In this document: positions 8,842 to 19,537 of the stretch, piece by piece | Position numbering within the stretch: position 1 is the first letter of the stretch | Layout: the number at the start of each line of letters is the position of its first letter | DNA from: Methylocystis hirsuta | Lineage (GTDB): Bacteria > Pseudomonadota > Alphaproteobacteria > Rhizobiales > Beijerinckiaceae | Assembly: GCF_003722355.1 (NCBI RefSeq) | Contig: NZ_QWDD01000001.1 | Location: forward strand, 2,719,001 to 2,783,000 | DNA: 64,000 nucleotides | Direction of reading: 5' to 3' | Program-made: the position numbers and the translations under genes | The notes under the pieces: model-generated | What the model was told of the DNA's origin: nothing | What the model saw: the letters and a program-made list of their open reading frames with translations, nothing else | The model's database searches: none

Positions 8842-9503
8842 AATAAGTCCCCTTGATCCGAATTGCCGGAACTATGGTCCACCGACAATACGCGCAAATA
8901 GCGTAACGCGGTTAAGCAGTCGTTCAAGTGCTGCGCGCGCAGAAGTGATCGACGCAACGCATGACGAGGCATGTTGAGCGCTGTCGCGCGACAAGCAAAA
9001 TGATCGTGAAGCTGCTTTGCAAACGCTTCGTCGAGACTATCGCAACAGGTTTGCGCCGCGCGTTTTATTGACGACGATCCGTGCGCGGAATCGGTTGGCG
9101 ACATCCCTTCCGAGAAGGCCTCCAGACATGCGGCCACACGCTATGGCGCAAGTCGTACCTGTTGTTCAATTACTTGATTTGCTTTTGTATCCGCGAAAAG
9201 TTGCGACTCGCGCACGCTGCCCGAGATCGGCCATGGCGTGATATATCGTAACACGATTAAAAATTGCGGTGCGCGCCTATAGCGGTCGGGCGACTCGACG
9301 CCGGTAGAGAGACGGAGGACGTGGAGCGGCGCCGACCTCGCGCGCCTCGTAGGCGCGCGCGAGGTCGCGCATTCGAAGAGAAAAAAAAATTGTGATCAGC
9401 GCGGTCGGATCAAAAAAAAATGACGCGCGACAGCTGCGCTGGGAGAAGAATCGCGCAGCGCACGTCGTGAACTGATTCGTTTTTTTCGACGAACGGGCGC
9501 GCG
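8842..9503. other. 662-bp gene-poor region with A/T homopolymers and a hairpin
   Basis: Short frames here have no recognisable family. A strong inverted repeat (GACCTCGCGCG ... CGCGCGAGGTC, about 9334-9365) is followed by two runs of nine A (near 9382 and 9411), and a T7 run lies at about 9480. On the minus strand, downstream of gatB, a GCTGCGC/GCGCAGC stem followed by a T9 run could act as the gatB terminator. The upstream part presumably carries the H1-like gene promoter. Confidence 0.4.
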
Positions 9504-10973
9504 TCAGACGCCCAACTTGCGTTTGAGCAGCTCGTTCACCGCCTGCGGATTCGCCTTCCCGCCCGTCTGCTTCATCACCTGGCCGACGAACCAGCCGAGC
9601 ATTGTCGGCTTCGCCTTCGCCTGCTCCGCCTTGTCGGGATTGGCGGCGATGACGGCGTCGACGGCGGCTTCAATGGCGCCCGTGTCGGTCACCTGCTTCA
9701 TGCCGCGCGCTTCGACGATCTTCTTGGGGTCGCCGCCTTCCGTCCAGACGATCTCGAAAAGATCCTTGGCGAGCTTGCCGGAAATAACGTTCTGCGAGAT
9801 GAGGTCGATGATCGCGCCCAGGGCCTGTGACGACACTGGCGAGCGCGCGACGTCGAGCCCCTCCTTGTTCAGACGGCCGAACAACTCGTTGATCACCCAG
9901 TTGGCCGCAAGCTTGGCGTCGCGTCCCTTCGCCGTCTCCTCGAAATAGTCGGCGGCCGCGCGCTCCATCACAAGCACGCCGGCGTCGTAAGGCGGCAGGC
10001 CGTATTGTTCGATAAAGCGCGCGCGCTTCGCGTCGGGCAGCTCCGGCAACTGCGCCCTTAGCGCGTCGACATATGGCTGGTCGAACTCGAGCGGCAGCAG
10101 ATCCGGATCGGGGAAGTACCGATAATCATGCGCCTCCTCCTTGGAGCGCATCGCGCGCGTCTCTCCCCTCCCTGGATCGAAGAGCCGCGTCTCCTGGGCG
10201 ATCGCGCCGCCGTCTTCGAGAATGCCGATCTGTCGACGCGCCTCGACGTCGATCGCCTGGCCAATGAAGCGGATGGAGTTGACGTTCTTGATTTCGCAGC
10301 GCGTGCCGAGCGGCGCGCCGGGACGGCGCACGGAGACGTTGACGTCGGCGCGCAGCGAACCCTGCTCCATGTTGCCGTCGCAGGAGCCGATGTAGCGCAA
10401 GATCGTCCGCAGCTTCGAAACATAGGCGCGCGCCTCCTCAGCCGAGCGCAGGTCGGGCTTGGAGACGATCTCCATGAGCGCGACGCCGCTGCGATTGAGA
10501 TCGACGTGGCTTTCCGTCGCCGAAAGATCATGCAGCGACTTGCCGGCGTCCTGCTCGAGATGCAGACGCTCGATGCCCACGGTGATGCGCTCGCTCGGCG
10601 ACACGTCGACGATCACGGCGCCCTCGCCGACGATCGGGTGCTTGTACTGAGAGATCTGGTAGCCCTGCGGCAGGTCGGGATAGAAATAGTTCTTGCGGTC
10701 GAACACCGAACGCAGGTTGATCTTGGCCTCTAACCCGAGACCTGTGCGGATTGCCTGTTTGACGCATTCCTCGTTGATGACCGGCAGCATGCCCGGCATG
10801 GCCGCATCGACCAGGGAGACGTGATCGTTCGGCGCGCCGCCATACTCCGCGGAAGCGCCGGAGAAGAGCTTGGCGTTGCTCGTCACCTGCGCATGTATCT
10901 CCATGCCGATCACGACTTCCCAGTCGCCGGTTGCGCCGCTGATGAGCTTGTTGGGAGCCGCCTGTGTCGTCAT
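9504..10973 (-). CDS. gatB: Asp/Glu-tRNA(Asn/Gln) amidotransferase subunit B
   Basis: A 489-residue subunit that binds the misacylated tRNA and activates the carboxylate with ATP, so that ammonia from GatA can convert Glu-tRNA(Gln) or Asp-tRNA(Asn). The start at 10973 gives [30 protein letters not shown]; the 44-residue upstream extension is rejected. Signatures include [30 protein letters not shown] and [10 protein letters not shown]. The C-terminal YqeY-like tail is complete, ending [11 protein letters not shown]. It is separated from gatA by a chorismate mutase gene and a gene on the other strand. Confidence 0.97.
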   Translation of the reverse strand: MTTQAAPNKLISGATGDWEVVIGMEIHAQVTSNAKLFSGASAEYGGAPNDHVSLVDAAMPGMLPVINEECVKQAIRTGLGLEAKINLRSVFDRKNYFYPDLPQGYQISQYKHPIVGEGAVIVDVSPSERITVGIERLHLEQDAGKSLHDLSATESHVDLNRSGVALMEIVSKPDLRSAEEARAYVSKLRTILRYIGSCDGNMEQGSLRADVNVSVRRPGAPLGTRCEIKNVNSIRFIGQAIDVEARRQIGILEDGGAIAQETRLFDPGRGETRAMRSKEEAHDYRYFPDPDLLPLEFDQPYVDALRAQLPELPDAKRARFIEQYGLPPYDAGVLVMERAAADYFEETAKGRDAKLAANWVINELFGRLNKEGLDVARSPVSSQALGAIIDLISQNVISGKLAKDLFEIVWTEGGDPKKIVEARGMKQVTDTGAIEAAVDAVIAANPDKAEQAKAKPTMLGWFVGQVMKQTGGKANPQAVNELLKRKLGV

Positions 10974-11049
10974 ATCCGCCTCGCTAAACTTACGCCTTCC
11001 ATATAAACCACGCTTCGCAAGAGCGGAACGGCGGAGGGGAACGGGCGAG

Positions 11050-11382
11050 ATGGCCACGGAACGGAATTCTGAGGACAGCCGCCGTAAGAGCCTCATCGCC
11101 CGCATGCGCGGCGCGCCCCGCTATGTGAGCATTCCTGTGGGCGTCGGCCTGATCCTCGGCGGAACCATTCTTGCGCCGCTTCCCGTCTTCGGGGTGTGGA
11201 TGTTCCCTTTGGGCCTTGCGATCCTCGCCCCGCACTCCCCGGGCGCTCACAGGCTATCGCGGCGTTTTCATTGGTGGTCGCTAAAGTTCCTGCGCTGGTC
11301 GATCCGTAACGGTTTCGTCCGCGTCAAGAGAAAGGCCCCCAACGGCGATCAGGAAGAGCGGTCGCCGTCCGCCGATCCTTGA
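11050..11382 (+). CDS. Small PGPGW-like membrane protein
   Basis: A 110-residue protein starting at 11050 ([20 protein letters not shown]). One hydrophobic hairpin, about residues 27-62 ([20 protein letters not shown] then [17 protein letters not shown]), is followed by a basic tail. The layout resembles the short PGPGW transmembrane family, though the exact motif is degenerate. The 3' end overlaps the convergent chorismate mutase gene by 34 bp. Function unknown. Confidence 0.6.
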   Translation: MATERNSEDSRRKSLIARMRGAPRYVSIPVGVGLILGGTILAPLPVFGVWMFPLGLAILAPHSPGAHRLSRRFHWWSLKFLRWSIRNGFVRVKRKAPNGDQEERSPSADP

Positions 11383-11732
11383 GAGACGCCCTTTAGCGCG
11401 CGAGCGCCCATCAGCCGCTCTTCGTACTGGATCGACCAGTCGATCAGCGCCCGCCACAGGGTCATCGCGACCTCGACCGACAGTCCCTCGCGGCGTGCGG
11501 CGCCAAGCACATGCGCCAATACTTCGTCGACGCGCTCGGGGACATTGGCGGGGATTCCCAGCGCGGGTTTGATCCTTGCGGCCCGCTCGATCTGTCGCTG
11601 GCGCTTTGCGAGCAGCGCCACAAGCTCTTCGTCCAGCTCGTCGATCAAGCGACGCACGTCGGACATTTCGTCCTGCAGCGCTTGCTGCGGGCGCTCCGCA
11701 ATGTCCTTTTCAGCGCTCGGCGTCGTCATCAT
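11349..11732 (-). CDS. Chorismate mutase (AroQ type)
   Basis: A 127-residue protein converting chorismate to prephenate in Tyr/Phe synthesis. The segment SDVRRLIDELDEELVALLAKRQRQIERAARIKP (read in parts) is the characteristic first AroQ helix with D-x-L-x-x-L-L-x-x-R. The start at 11732 overlaps the gatA stop by one base (TGATG), which suggests translational coupling to gatA; the longer start at 11750 is possible. Pairing with a tRNA amidotransferase is not a pathway link as far as I can see. Confidence 0.85.
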   Translation of the reverse strand: MMTTPSAEKDIAERPQQALQDEMSDVRRLIDELDEELVALLAKRQRQIERAARIKPALGIPANVPERVDEVLAHVLGAARREGLSVEVAMTLWRALIDWSIQYEERLMGARALKGVSQGSADGDRSS

Positions 11733-13222
11733 CAGCCCTCGCGCCACCATGGCTGCGGAAGTTCGATCTTGGGCGCCGCCCGTTCGATCGCCGCAGCGAG
11801 AGAGAACAGCGTCTCTTCGTCGAATGCTTTGCCGATGAGCTGCAACCCGAGCGGCAAGCCGTTCGCTGCGAGGCCGCCCGGAACGGCGACGCCGGGAAGA
11901 CCGGCCATGTTCACCGTAACGGTGAACACGTCGTTGAGATACATTTCGACAGGATCGGCCGAACCCTTCTCTCCTTGCGCGAAGGCGGTCGACGGCGTCG
12001 CCGGCGTCAGGACGGCGTCGACGCCGGACGCGAAGGCTTCGTCAAAGTCGCGCTTGATCAGGCTGCGGACTTTCTGCGCACGGACGTAATAAGCGTCGTA
12101 ATAGCCGGCGGAGAGCACATAAGTGCCGATCATAATGCGCCGCCGCACCTCCGGACCAAAGCCCGCTGCGCGCGTCTTCTCGTACATTTCGCTGACGTCG
12201 CGGCCCTGCTCACGACACCCGTAACGCACGCCATCATAGCGCGCGAGATTGGACGAGGCTTCAGCCGGCGCGATAATGTAATATGTCGGCAAGGCGTAGC
12301 GCGTATGCGGCAGGGAGATTTCGACGATCTCTGCGCCCGCGTCTTTCAGCCAAGCGGCGCCTTTATCCCATAAGGCGGCGATCTCCGCCGACATTCCGTC
12401 GAGGCGATATTCCTTCGGCACGCCGATGCGGCGTCCCTTCACGGAGGCGCCGACGGCGGCTTCGTAGTCCGGCACAGGCGCGTCGACGCTAGTCGTGTCT
12501 TTCGGATCGTGGCCGGCCATCGATCTGAGCATGATCGCTGCGTCGCGCACGGTGCGCGTGATCGGACCCGCCTGATCCAGCGACGAGGCGAAGGCGACGA
12601 TGCCCCAGCGCGAGCAGCGGCCATAGGTCGGCTTGACGCCGACTGTGCCCGTGAAGGCGGCGGGCTGACGGATCGAGCCGCCTGTATCTGTCGCCGTGGC
12701 GCCAAGGCAAAGACGCGCGGCCACCGCCGACGACGAGCCGCCCGAAGAACCGCCCGGCACGATCTTGGCGTCGGGATCCGCGGCGCGGCGCCACGGCGAA
12801 ACAACGGGGCCGAAGGCGCTCGTTTCGTTCGACGACCCCATCGCGAATTCGTCGAGATTGAGCTTGCCGAGCATGGCCGCGCCGTCGCGCAGCAGATTTG
12901 CTGAGACCGTCGATTCATATGTCGGCGTGAAGCCGTCGAGAATTCGACTTCCCGCCGTCGTGCGCACGCCTTTGGTGCAATAGAGATCCTTTATGCCGAG
13001 CGGCAGACCCTCGAGCGGGCGCGCGTCGCCGCGGGCGATGCGGGCGTCGCTCTCCTGCGCCTGCGCCAGCGCGAACTCCGGCGTCTCCGTGATGAAGCAA
13101 TTGAGCGCGCGCGATTTGCTGACTGCGTCGATGTGCGCCTGCGCCAGTTCAACGGCGGAGAGCTGTTTGGATGTGAGAGCGTCGCGCGCCTCGGCCAATG
13201 AAAGTTGCGTGGGGTCGGACAT
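11732..13222 (-). CDS. gatA: Asp/Glu-tRNA(Asn/Gln) amidotransferase subunit A
   Basis: A 496-residue amidase-signature enzyme that releases ammonia from glutamine for GatB. The Ser-cisSer-Lys triad is visible: Lys in [11 protein letters not shown], and the serines in [17 protein letters not shown]. The start at 13222 ([16 protein letters not shown]) is standard. It lies 52 bp downstream of gatC and overlaps the chorismate mutase gene by one base, so gatC-gatA-chorismate mutase form an operon. Confidence 0.97.
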   Translation of the reverse strand: MSDPTQLSLAEARDALTSKQLSAVELAQAHIDAVSKSRALNCFITETPEFALAQAQESDARIARGDARPLEGLPLGIKDLYCTKGVRTTAGSRILDGFTPTYESTVSANLLRDGAAMLGKLNLDEFAMGSSNETSAFGPVVSPWRRAADPDAKIVPGGSSGGSSSAVAARLCLGATATDTGGSIRQPAAFTGTVGVKPTYGRCSRWGIVAFASSLDQAGPITRTVRDAAIMLRSMAGHDPKDTTSVDAPVPDYEAAVGASVKGRRIGVPKEYRLDGMSAEIAALWDKGAAWLKDAGAEIVEISLPHTRYALPTYYIIAPAEASSNLARYDGVRYGCREQGRDVSEMYEKTRAAGFGPEVRRRIMIGTYVLSAGYYDAYYVRAQKVRSLIKRDFDEAFASGVDAVLTPATPSTAFAQGEKGSADPVEMYLNDVFTVTVNMAGLPGVAVPGGLAANGLPLGLQLIGKAFDEETLFSLAAAIERAAPKIELPQPWWREG

Positions 13223-13274
13223 TTGTCCCTTTATATCTGAGGCCGCCGCATGCGCGGCGCCGGCGCGACAAGCG

Positions 13275-13562
13275 CTATTCGATCACCTTGGGCACGACGA
13301 AATAATGATCCTCGCGCAAAGGCGCGTTGGCGAGAATCTCATCGGCGATGCCGCCGTCGGTCACGACGTCGGCCCGCTTCTTCATTTGCATCGGCAAAGC
13401 GGAGGTCAACGGCTCGACGCCGTCGACATCGACCTCGCTCAGCGTCTCCACGAAAGCCAGGATGGCGTTGAGTTCGCCGCGCAGGCGCTCGACCTCGCTG
13501 TCTTCGATGGCGATACGCGAGAGATGGGCGATCCGGCGGACGGTCGCGGAATCAACGGACAT
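13275..13562 (-). CDS. gatC: Asp/Glu-tRNA(Asn/Gln) amidotransferase subunit C
   Basis: A 95-residue stabilising subunit of GatCAB. The protein begins [20 protein letters not shown], with the family features [30 protein letters not shown] and [13 protein letters not shown] at the C-terminus. It is first in the gatCA operon and divergent from ruvX with a 121-bp gap. Confidence 0.95.
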   Translation of the reverse strand: MSVDSATVRRIAHLSRIAIEDSEVERLRGELNAILAFVETLSEVDVDGVEPLTSALPMQMKKRADVVTDGGIADEILANAPLREDHYFVVPKVIE

Positions 13563-13683
13563 CTAGGGCTCCGCAAGAAAGGTCTCGACGGGCGCTATAG
13601 CGCCTGGCCTTTCGCGGCGCAATGTTGCGAAGCGGATCGCAGAGGCAAAAAGCCGAGGCGCGGAGCCAGCTGAGTTTGCGGAA

Positions 13684-14181
13684 ATGCGGCGGCGTGTTAG
13701 CGAAATCACGGTGACCATGCGCGCGACGACCCTTGAAGAACTGGCGGCGCTTCTGCCGCCGAAGGGCCGGCTGATGGGATTGGATCTCGGGACCAAAACC
13801 ATCGGATTGGCGCTTTCGGACGTCGAGCGGCGGCTCGCGTCGCCGCTCGATACGATCGGGCGCGTGAAGTTTTCTCAGGACGCCGCCGCCTTGCTCAAAC
13901 GCGCGGCCGACTTCGATATTTGCGCGCTGGTCGTCGGGCTGCCGCTCAATATGGACGGCACGGAAGGGCCGCGCGCGCAGGCGACGCGCGCCTTCATGCG
14001 CAACCTTTCAAAGCTCGCGTCCCTGCCCTTCGCGTTCTGGGACGAGCGCCTCTCGACTGCGGCTGTAACGCGCGAATTGATCGCGCAGAACGCCTCGCGC
14101 GCCAAACGCGCCGAAGTCGTCGACCGAATGGCGGCCGCCTATATCCTGCAGGGCGCGCTCGACCGTTTGAGACGTCTGTAG
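13684..14181 (+). CDS. ruvX: Putative pre-16S rRNA nuclease / Holliday junction resolvase YqgF
   Basis: A 165-residue RNase H-fold nuclease. GLDLGTKTIGLALSD (first acidic residue), ALVVGLPLNMDGTEGPRAQ and FWDERLSTAAV (second and third acidic positions) are all present. The start could be 13684 or the in-frame ATG at 13717 (MRATTLEEL), which gives a more usual length. In E. coli the family processes the 5' end of 16S rRNA. It faces away from gatC. Confidence 0.93.
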   Translation: MRRRVSEITVTMRATTLEELAALLPPKGRLMGLDLGTKTIGLALSDVERRLASPLDTIGRVKFSQDAAALLKRAADFDICALVVGLPLNMDGTEGPRAQATRAFMRNLSKLASLPFAFWDERLSTAAVTRELIAQNASRAKRAEVVDRMAAAYILQGALDRLRRL

Positions 14182-14319
14182 TGGCCTCAATCGCAGCATT
14201 GCAACTTTTGATAGAATTTTGTTCTTGACACGGGATGGGCGTGATGGAAGAAAAACATAAGAAAGTCTGATGTTTATCCTATTCATTACCCGCCTCGTGG
14301 TCCGTGGAGACTGACAGCG

Positions 14320-14565
14320 ATGCCCCGGCCGAACGTGCCTCAAAAAAATCCCAGTGAGCCCAGCGGAACGACCACGGAGAACGCCAAAATCAACGAGGAA
14401 GCGGCGTCAATTGCATCGTATATCGCTGACATGTCAGACGAAATGGCGAAACTCGCCAGTCGCTGCGACATGCCCATGCTCTGCTATTTCTTGAACCTCG
14501 CCCGCGCCGAGGCGGACATGCGGGCCCGCGAGCTTGGCGGCTATTCAATCGACCGCTCGGCCTAA
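14320..14565 (+). CDS. Conserved small protein of unknown function
   Basis: An 81-residue soluble acidic protein, MPRPNVPQKNPSEPSGTTTE followed by a helical region (IASYIADMSDEMAKLASRCD) and a C-terminal NLARAEADMRARELGG. I recognise similar small proteins in Rhizobiales genomes but no assigned function. The gene sits between ruvX and the convergent dprA, ending one base before dprA's stop. Confidence 0.6.
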   Translation: MPRPNVPQKNPSEPSGTTTENAKINEEAASIASYIADMSDEMAKLASRCDMPMLCYFLNLARAEADMRARELGGYSIDRSA

Positions 14566-14566
14566 T

Positions 14567-15835
14567 TTACAACTTATAGTTGAGTGCGAGGGAAACGCTG
14601 TTCGCGCCGTGACGCTGCAAGCGCCCCTCGATGTCGAGCTCGACGAGGACTCCCTGCACCTCGCGCGCCGTCAATCCGGCAACGCGGATGAGATCGTCGA
14701 TCGCGATAGGCGCAGGCCCGAGCAGAGACAGGATGACCTCATGCGCGTCGCGCTGCGGCGACTCGTCGCCTCGCGTGCGCGCGTCAAGATCGGCGACGCA
14801 ATCTGCTGGCGGGCTTGGCGGCGAGAATTGTTTGGGAGCGGCTCTTTCCTCAAACGCCGAACCGTCGAGGCCGGCGAAAAGATCCAGTTCGTCGATCAGA
14901 GCGTCCTGTCCTTCGAGAGAGTCGTCGTCAAAGAGAGTCTTGCGCGGCGGGGTCCCCGCGTTCTCGGCGAGCACCGAAATCACGTCCTCGGGGCGCGCAC
15001 ACAACGTCGCGCCTTGGCGGATGAGATCGTTGACGCCTTCGGCGCGCGGATCCAGCGGCGAACCCGGAACGGCGAAGACCTCTCGCCCCTGCTCATTGGC
15101 GAAACGCGCCGTGATCAGCGAGCCGGAACGCCGCGCCGCCTCGACGACGATGGTCGCGCGGCTCAACCCCGAAATGATGCGATTGCGGCGCGGAAAATCG
15201 CGGCCGCGCGGCTCCCATTCGATGGGCATTTCAGAGACGATCAGTCCCCTCTCGGCGATCTCTTCGACAAGCCGCGCATGTTCGGCCGGATACGGTCGCG
15301 CATGGCCGCCGGCGAGCACGGCGATCGTGCCTGTTTCAAGCGTGGCGCGATGCGCGACGGCGTCGATGCCGCGCGCGAGGCCCGAGACAATGACGTAATT
15401 TTCGAGGGCGAGGCTGCGCGCGAGCCGTTCGGCGAAGGCGAGACCTGCGGCTGAAGCGTTGCGCGAGCCGACAATCGCCACGCCGTCGCGCTGCGCGGTC
15501 CAGGAAACGCCGCGCATTGCGATGAGCGGCGGCGCATCGGCGATTTCCCGAAGCAACGGCGGATAGTCCGGATCGCCCGTGGTGGCGAAGCGAACGCCGA
15601 GCGCGCGCGCCGCCTCGATCTCGCGCAGCGCTTCCTCACGGGTGGCGATGCGGATGGTCCGCCCGCGCAGGGACCGCGCCGCGAGGGACGGCAGCGCGTC
15701 CAGCGCCGCGCCGGCGCCGCCGAAGCGATTGATGAGCTGTCTGAACGTGCGCGGCCCGACATTTTCGCTGCGGATGAGCCTCAGCCAGTCGACGAGCTGC
15801 TCTTCGCTCAACCGACCTGGCGACGCCTCGGTCAC
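14567..15835 (-). CDS. dprA: DNA-processing protein DprA
   Basis: A 422-residue Rossmann-fold protein that binds incoming single-stranded DNA and loads RecA during transformation. Conserved pieces: an N-terminal SAM-like domain, [37 protein letters not shown] and [21 protein letters not shown]-terminal winged-helix domain, about residues 350-420, ends in the dispensable LALNYKL. The start overlaps the plsY stop by 4 bases, a common alphaproteobacterial plsY-dprA arrangement. Confidence 0.95.
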   Translation of the reverse strand: MTEASPGRLSEEQLVDWLRLIRSENVGPRTFRQLINRFGGAGAALDALPSLAARSLRGRTIRIATREEALREIEAARALGVRFATTGDPDYPPLLREIADAPPLIAMRGVSWTAQRDGVAIVGSRNASAAGLAFAERLARSLALENYVIVSGLARGIDAVAHRATLETGTIAVLAGGHARPYPAEHARLVEEIAERGLIVSEMPIEWEPRGRDFPRRNRIISGLSRATIVVEAARRSGSLITARFANEQGREVFAVPGSPLDPRAEGVNDLIRQGATLCARPEDVISVLAENAGTPPRKTLFDDDSLEGQDALIDELDLFAGLDGSAFEERAAPKQFSPPSPPADCVADLDARTRGDESPQRDAHEVILSLLGPAPIAIDDLIRVAGLTAREVQGVLVELDIEGRLQRHGANSVSLALNYKL

Positions 15836-16425
15836 GCCTTCTGTCCTATGCGCGTTTCGGTGCCGGCGCGCAGACGCGCGATGTTCTCTCGATGCCTATA
15901 GAAGATGAGACTCGCCATGACGGACACGACGAGGGCTTCAGCTGTGTGACCGAGCGCGAATAGAGCGATGGGCGCCGCAGCGCTCGCGGTCAGAGCGCCA
16001 AGCGACGAGTAGCGAGAAAACCCTGCCGCCGACAGCCAGACGGCGCAGAACATCAACGCCGTCGGCCAGTTGAGCCCAAAGAGCACGCCAAGAAAGGTCG
16101 CAACGCCCTTTCCGCCCTTAAACTGCAGCCAGACCGGCGCAATATGGCCGATGAACGCTGCAAGGCCGGCGATCATGCCCCCTTCGGGCGAAAGCGAGGC
16201 GCCGATGAGCGCCGCCGCCGTGCCTTTCAGCCCGTCCAGCAGCAGGGTCGCCGCCGCGAGATCCTTTCGACCGGTGCGCAACACATTGGTTGCCCCGATA
16301 TTGCCGGAGCCGATCGCGCGCAGGTCGGTCGTGCCCGCGAGGCGCGTCAGCAGGAGACCGAAGGGAATGGAGCCCAGCAAATAGCCGATCGTAAGGGCGA
16401 CGATGTCGTAAATGATGGAGTTCAT
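15832..16425 (-). CDS. plsY: Glycerol-3-phosphate acyltransferase PlsY
   Basis: A 197-residue inner-membrane acyltransferase that transfers the acyl group from acyl-phosphate to glycerol-3-phosphate, the first step of phospholipid synthesis. Signatures: [31 protein letters not shown], and [12 protein letters not shown]. Five or so hydrophobic segments are visible. It is the upstream partner of dprA; the promoter lies in the 231-bp gap before the divergent YcjF-like gene. Confidence 0.95.
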   Translation of the reverse strand: MNSIIYDIVALTIGYLLGSIPFGLLLTRLAGTTDLRAIGSGNIGATNVLRTGRKDLAAATLLLDGLKGTAAALIGASLSPEGGMIAGLAAFIGHIAPVWLQFKGGKGVATFLGVLFGLNWPTALMFCAVWLSAAGFSRYSSLGALTASAAAPIALFALGHTAEALVVSVMASLIFYRHRENIARLRAGTETRIGQKA

Positions 16426-16656
16426 CCGTGAAAACGCGATACTTCTCGACAGCGAAAGGCCGGAGGATGCTAAAGGAGGCGCTATCGCGCCGCAATAAGC
16501 GTTTTCAGTCGCGACGACCGCCTATATTTCAGGACGGCCGTCGAGGCCATGTGGGCGCCTTTTTTAATTGAAATCGCTCTCTGGAAGCTCGCGAGACACA
16601 TCCGCGCGTCGCGTTTTCGAACTCGAGACGGTAAGAAGGCTAAAATCAGGAATCGA

Positions 16657-17733
16657 ATGACTGAGCAACGCAGGCCGCGCCCACGGGCTTTTCGCCTCGA
16701 AGGCGACCAGACGGTCACAGCCATGGCGACGCCGCAGATCGACGCTGCCGGGAGGCCGTCTATCGAGGTCGTCGAAGCGGAATTTGACGCTTTCGCGCTT
16801 GAGGCCGCCCAGCTCGCGGACGGCTTGACCGGGGATGAAGCCGCCGTCGAAGCGGCGCAGGCCGACGGCATGCTGCGCCGCTACGTTTTCTCATGGGGCG
16901 GCGTCTTTTTGTCGGCGCTCAGCGGGCTTATGTCCCTGGCCTTCACGCTCTGGATATGGGGGTTTGTCGAAGACCTATTCCAGCGCTCCGCCATTCTCGG
17001 CATGGTGGGATTGAGCCTTGCGGGTCTCGCCGCCGTCGCCGCCCTCATCTCCATCACGCGCGAGTTTCGCGCCATCGGCCGGCAGAATCGTATCGCCAAG
17101 CTGCATGCCGCGCTGGCCGAGGCGCATGCGAGCGATGACGGTAAGGTGGCGCGCGAGCGCGTCAGCGAACTTTGCAAGCTCTATGAAGATCGTCCGAACA
17201 CCGGCAGGGCGCGCGCGCTGCTCAATGACTATTTGAAGCAGATTATCGACGGACGCGATCTCATCACCCTCGCCGAGCGTAATCTCGTCGCGCCGCTCGA
17301 CGAAGAGGCGCGGCGCGAAATCGCCGGCGCCGCCAAACGCGTCTCCGTCGTCACCGCGATCAGCCCGCGCGCGCTCCTCGACGTGCTTTTCGTCGTCGGC
17401 CAGGCGATCGTGCTGATGCGAAAAATCGCGGAGATTTACGGCGGTAAGCCGGGGCTGCTCGGTTTCTTCAAGCTGGCCCGCTCGGTCGGCGCGCATCTCG
17501 CCATCACCGGCGGCGTGGCGGTCGGCGACTCTATCCTTCAGCAGGCGCTCGGCCACGGCATCGCCGCACGCATTTCGGCAAAGCTCGGCGAAGGCGTATT
17601 GAATGGGCTTCTCACCGCGCGAGTCGGCCTTTCCGCCATGGCCGTCTGCCGTCCGACGCCTTTCATCGCCGAGAAGCAGCCGGGCGTCAGGGACGTCGCG
17701 CCTTTCCTCTTCGGCGACAAGACCAAGAGCTGA
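16657..17733 (+). CDS. YcjF/TIGR01620 family membrane protein
   Basis: A 358-residue inner-membrane protein. The start at 16657 (MTEQRRPRPRAFRLEGD) is preferred over a 36-residue extension because this N-terminus is family-typical. A soluble N-terminal part is followed by two membrane helices near residues 75-97 and 110-130 (GGVFLSALSGLMSLAFTLWI, GMVGLSLAGLAAVAALISI), and then a DUF697-like C-terminal region with ITGGVAVGDSILQQALGHG. YcjF is usually encoded after the GTPase-like YcjX, which is absent here. Function unknown, possibly envelope stress. Confidence 0.75.
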   Translation: MTEQRRPRPRAFRLEGDQTVTAMATPQIDAAGRPSIEVVEAEFDAFALEAAQLADGLTGDEAAVEAAQADGMLRRYVFSWGGVFLSALSGLMSLAFTLWIWGFVEDLFQRSAILGMVGLSLAGLAAVAALISITREFRAIGRQNRIAKLHAALAEAHASDDGKVARERVSELCKLYEDRPNTGRARALLNDYLKQIIDGRDLITLAERNLVAPLDEEARREIAGAAKRVSVVTAISPRALLDVLFVVGQAIVLMRKIAEIYGGKPGLLGFFKLARSVGAHLAITGGVAVGDSILQQALGHGIAARISAKLGEGVLNGLLTARVGLSAMAVCRPTPFIAEKQPGVRDVAPFLFGDKTKS

Positions 17734-17739
17734 TCCGCC

Positions 17740-18555
17740 TTGAAAGCAGCAAGCCTGAAGATCACCACCTGGAACATCAATTCCGTGCGGCTGCGCCTGC
17801 CGCTGGTCGCCGATTTTCTCAAGAGCCAGGCGCCCGACGTGCTCTGCCTGCAGGAGACGAAATGTCGGGACGCCGAATTCCCGATGAAGGATCTCCATTC
17901 GCTGGGCTATGAGCATATCGCGATCAACGGCCAGAAGGGTTACCACGGCGTGGCCGTCATTTCGAAGCGGCCTTTACGTTTCGTCGAGAAGCGCGATTTC
18001 TGCGAAAAGGGCGACGCGCGTCATATCTGCGTGGAAATTGACGCCCGGAGCGGCCCGATATCGCTGCATAATTTCTATGTGCCGGCCGGCGGCGACGAGC
18101 CCGACGTCGACATCAATCCAAAGTTTCAGCACAAGCTCGATTTTCTCGATGAAATGCGCGACTGGATTGTCACCGAAGGGGTCGCGCGCGGCCGCGTGGT
18201 GCTGGTCGGAGATCTAAATGTCGCGCCGCTCGAACATGACGTTTGGAGCCATAAGGCGTTATTGAAAGTCGTGAGCCATACCCCAGTCGAGGTGGAGAAG
18301 CTGACCGCGGTGCTACAGGCGGGCGCATGGATCGACGCCATGCGCCATTTCGTCCCCGCGGAAGAAAAGCTTTATACGTGGTGGAGCTATCGCGCCGCCG
18401 ATTGGGAGGCGTCGAACCGGGGTCGCCGGCTTGACCATATTCTGGTGAGCGAGGCGCTTGGCGGCGGGCTAAAACGTCTAGACGTGCTGCGCGACGCGCG
18501 CAGCTGGACCCGCCCGTCTGACCACGTGCCGGTGACGATCGAACTGTCAGACTGA
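17740..18555 (+). CDS. xth: Exodeoxyribonuclease III (AP endonuclease)
   Basis: A 271-residue Mg2+-dependent nuclease of base-excision repair. Motifs in order: TTWNINSVRLR, LCLQETKCRDAEFP, ISLHNFYVPAGG, LVGDLNVAPLEHDVW and the catalytic RRLDHILVS and SDHVPVTIEL. The start is a TTG at 17740, 6 bases after the previous stop; a CTG at 17755 giving LKITTWN is the other option. Close spacing suggests cotranscription with the YcjF-like gene. Confidence 0.93.
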   Translation: MKAASLKITTWNINSVRLRLPLVADFLKSQAPDVLCLQETKCRDAEFPMKDLHSLGYEHIAINGQKGYHGVAVISKRPLRFVEKRDFCEKGDARHICVEIDARSGPISLHNFYVPAGGDEPDVDINPKFQHKLDFLDEMRDWIVTEGVARGRVVLVGDLNVAPLEHDVWSHKALLKVVSHTPVEVEKLTAVLQAGAWIDAMRHFVPAEEKLYTWWSYRAADWEASNRGRRLDHILVSEALGGGLKRLDVLRDARSWTRPSDHVPVTIELSD

Positions 18556-18588
18556 GCGCACACGAGGATCGGGAGGCGAGACGGCGGC

Positions 18589-19530
18589 ATGATCGCGCGC
18601 GATCTGATGAACAGCGACTTTCCCTATGTAACGGCGGACGCCGATCTCGATTACGTCGCGAAACTTCTCGCTGAATGCGGGCTGGGCGCCGTGCCGGTCG
18701 TCGACGACGAGCTGGCGCCCATCGGAATCGTGACGCGCAGCAATCTCGAACAGGCGCGCCCGCACCCCTTGCCCGACCTTGGCGCCATTCCGGGATTTCT
18801 GCTGCGCAACAGGCCTAAACCGGTATTCCACGCGAATGGTCGCGCGTTGCGCGAAGTGATGACGTCGCCGGCGATATCGATTTCCGACTTCGCCAAAGTT
18901 CCCGACATCGCGCGAATTATGGAAAGCCATAGCCTCAAGCGCATCCCCGTCGTCGAAGGGCACAAGATCATCGGCCTCGTGCTGCGCAAAGAAGTCATGG
19001 AGGCGATGGCGGGAGGCTTTACCGCCATGGCTTTGGAGGCGCATCGGCGTCGTCCGCTGATCTCCCTTCCGCAGCAAACCGGCGATCGCTGCGCCGTCGC
19101 GACGGCGCGGGAATTTCGCGAACTCGTCGCAGCGCATGAGCGTCAGCTCGACCTCGAACGCGTCGAGCGTCGACGGGGGGCGATCGAGCTGCGCGAACAA
19201 CGCATTCGTGATCTCGCGAACCAGCGGCTGACCGACCCGCAATGGCGAGAGATGCTGGAGCAGGCGCGACGCAGCGCAGCGGCCGGGCTCACCGAACATT
19301 TGCTCATCCGGTTCCCGTCGCAGCTTTGCGCCGACGGCGGCCGCGCGATCAATGCGCCAGACCCCAATTGGCCGGCGACTCTGCGCGGCGAGCCAGCCGA
19401 CGTCTTCCACCGGTGGCGTAATGAACTGCACCCTCGCGGCTTTCGTATCGCCGCGCAAATCGTCGATTTCCCAGAGGGTCTGCCAGGCGACGCTGCACTC
19501 TTCCTGATGTGGAGCGCGGCGCGTATTTAA
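18589..19530 (+). CDS. CBS-domain protein
   Basis: A 313-residue cytosolic protein. Residues 1-150 hold two CBS motifs (MIARDLMNSDFPYVTADADL with GAVPVVDDELAPIGIVTRSN; then MTSPAISISDFAKVPDIARI with RIPVVEGHKIIGLVLRK). CBS pairs bind adenosyl ligands and regulate partner domains. The remaining 160 residues form a charged helix and a compact C-terminal part that I do not recognise. It lies 33 bp after xth on the same strand. Confidence 0.75.
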   Translation: MIARDLMNSDFPYVTADADLDYVAKLLAECGLGAVPVVDDELAPIGIVTRSNLEQARPHPLPDLGAIPGFLLRNRPKPVFHANGRALREVMTSPAISISDFAKVPDIARIMESHSLKRIPVVEGHKIIGLVLRKEVMEAMAGGFTAMALEAHRRRPLISLPQQTGDRCAVATAREFRELVAAHERQLDLERVERRRGAIELREQRIRDLANQRLTDPQWREMLEQARRSAAAGLTEHLLIRFPSQLCADGGRAINAPDPNWPATLRGEPADVFHRWRNELHPRGFRIAAQIVDFPEGLPGDAALFLMWSAARI

Positions 19531-19537
19531 GTGGCCG

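Noticed and set aside
9017..9241. A 74-codon frame in the gap before gatB
   Set aside because: Composition resembles non-coding GC-rich DNA; no conserved features.
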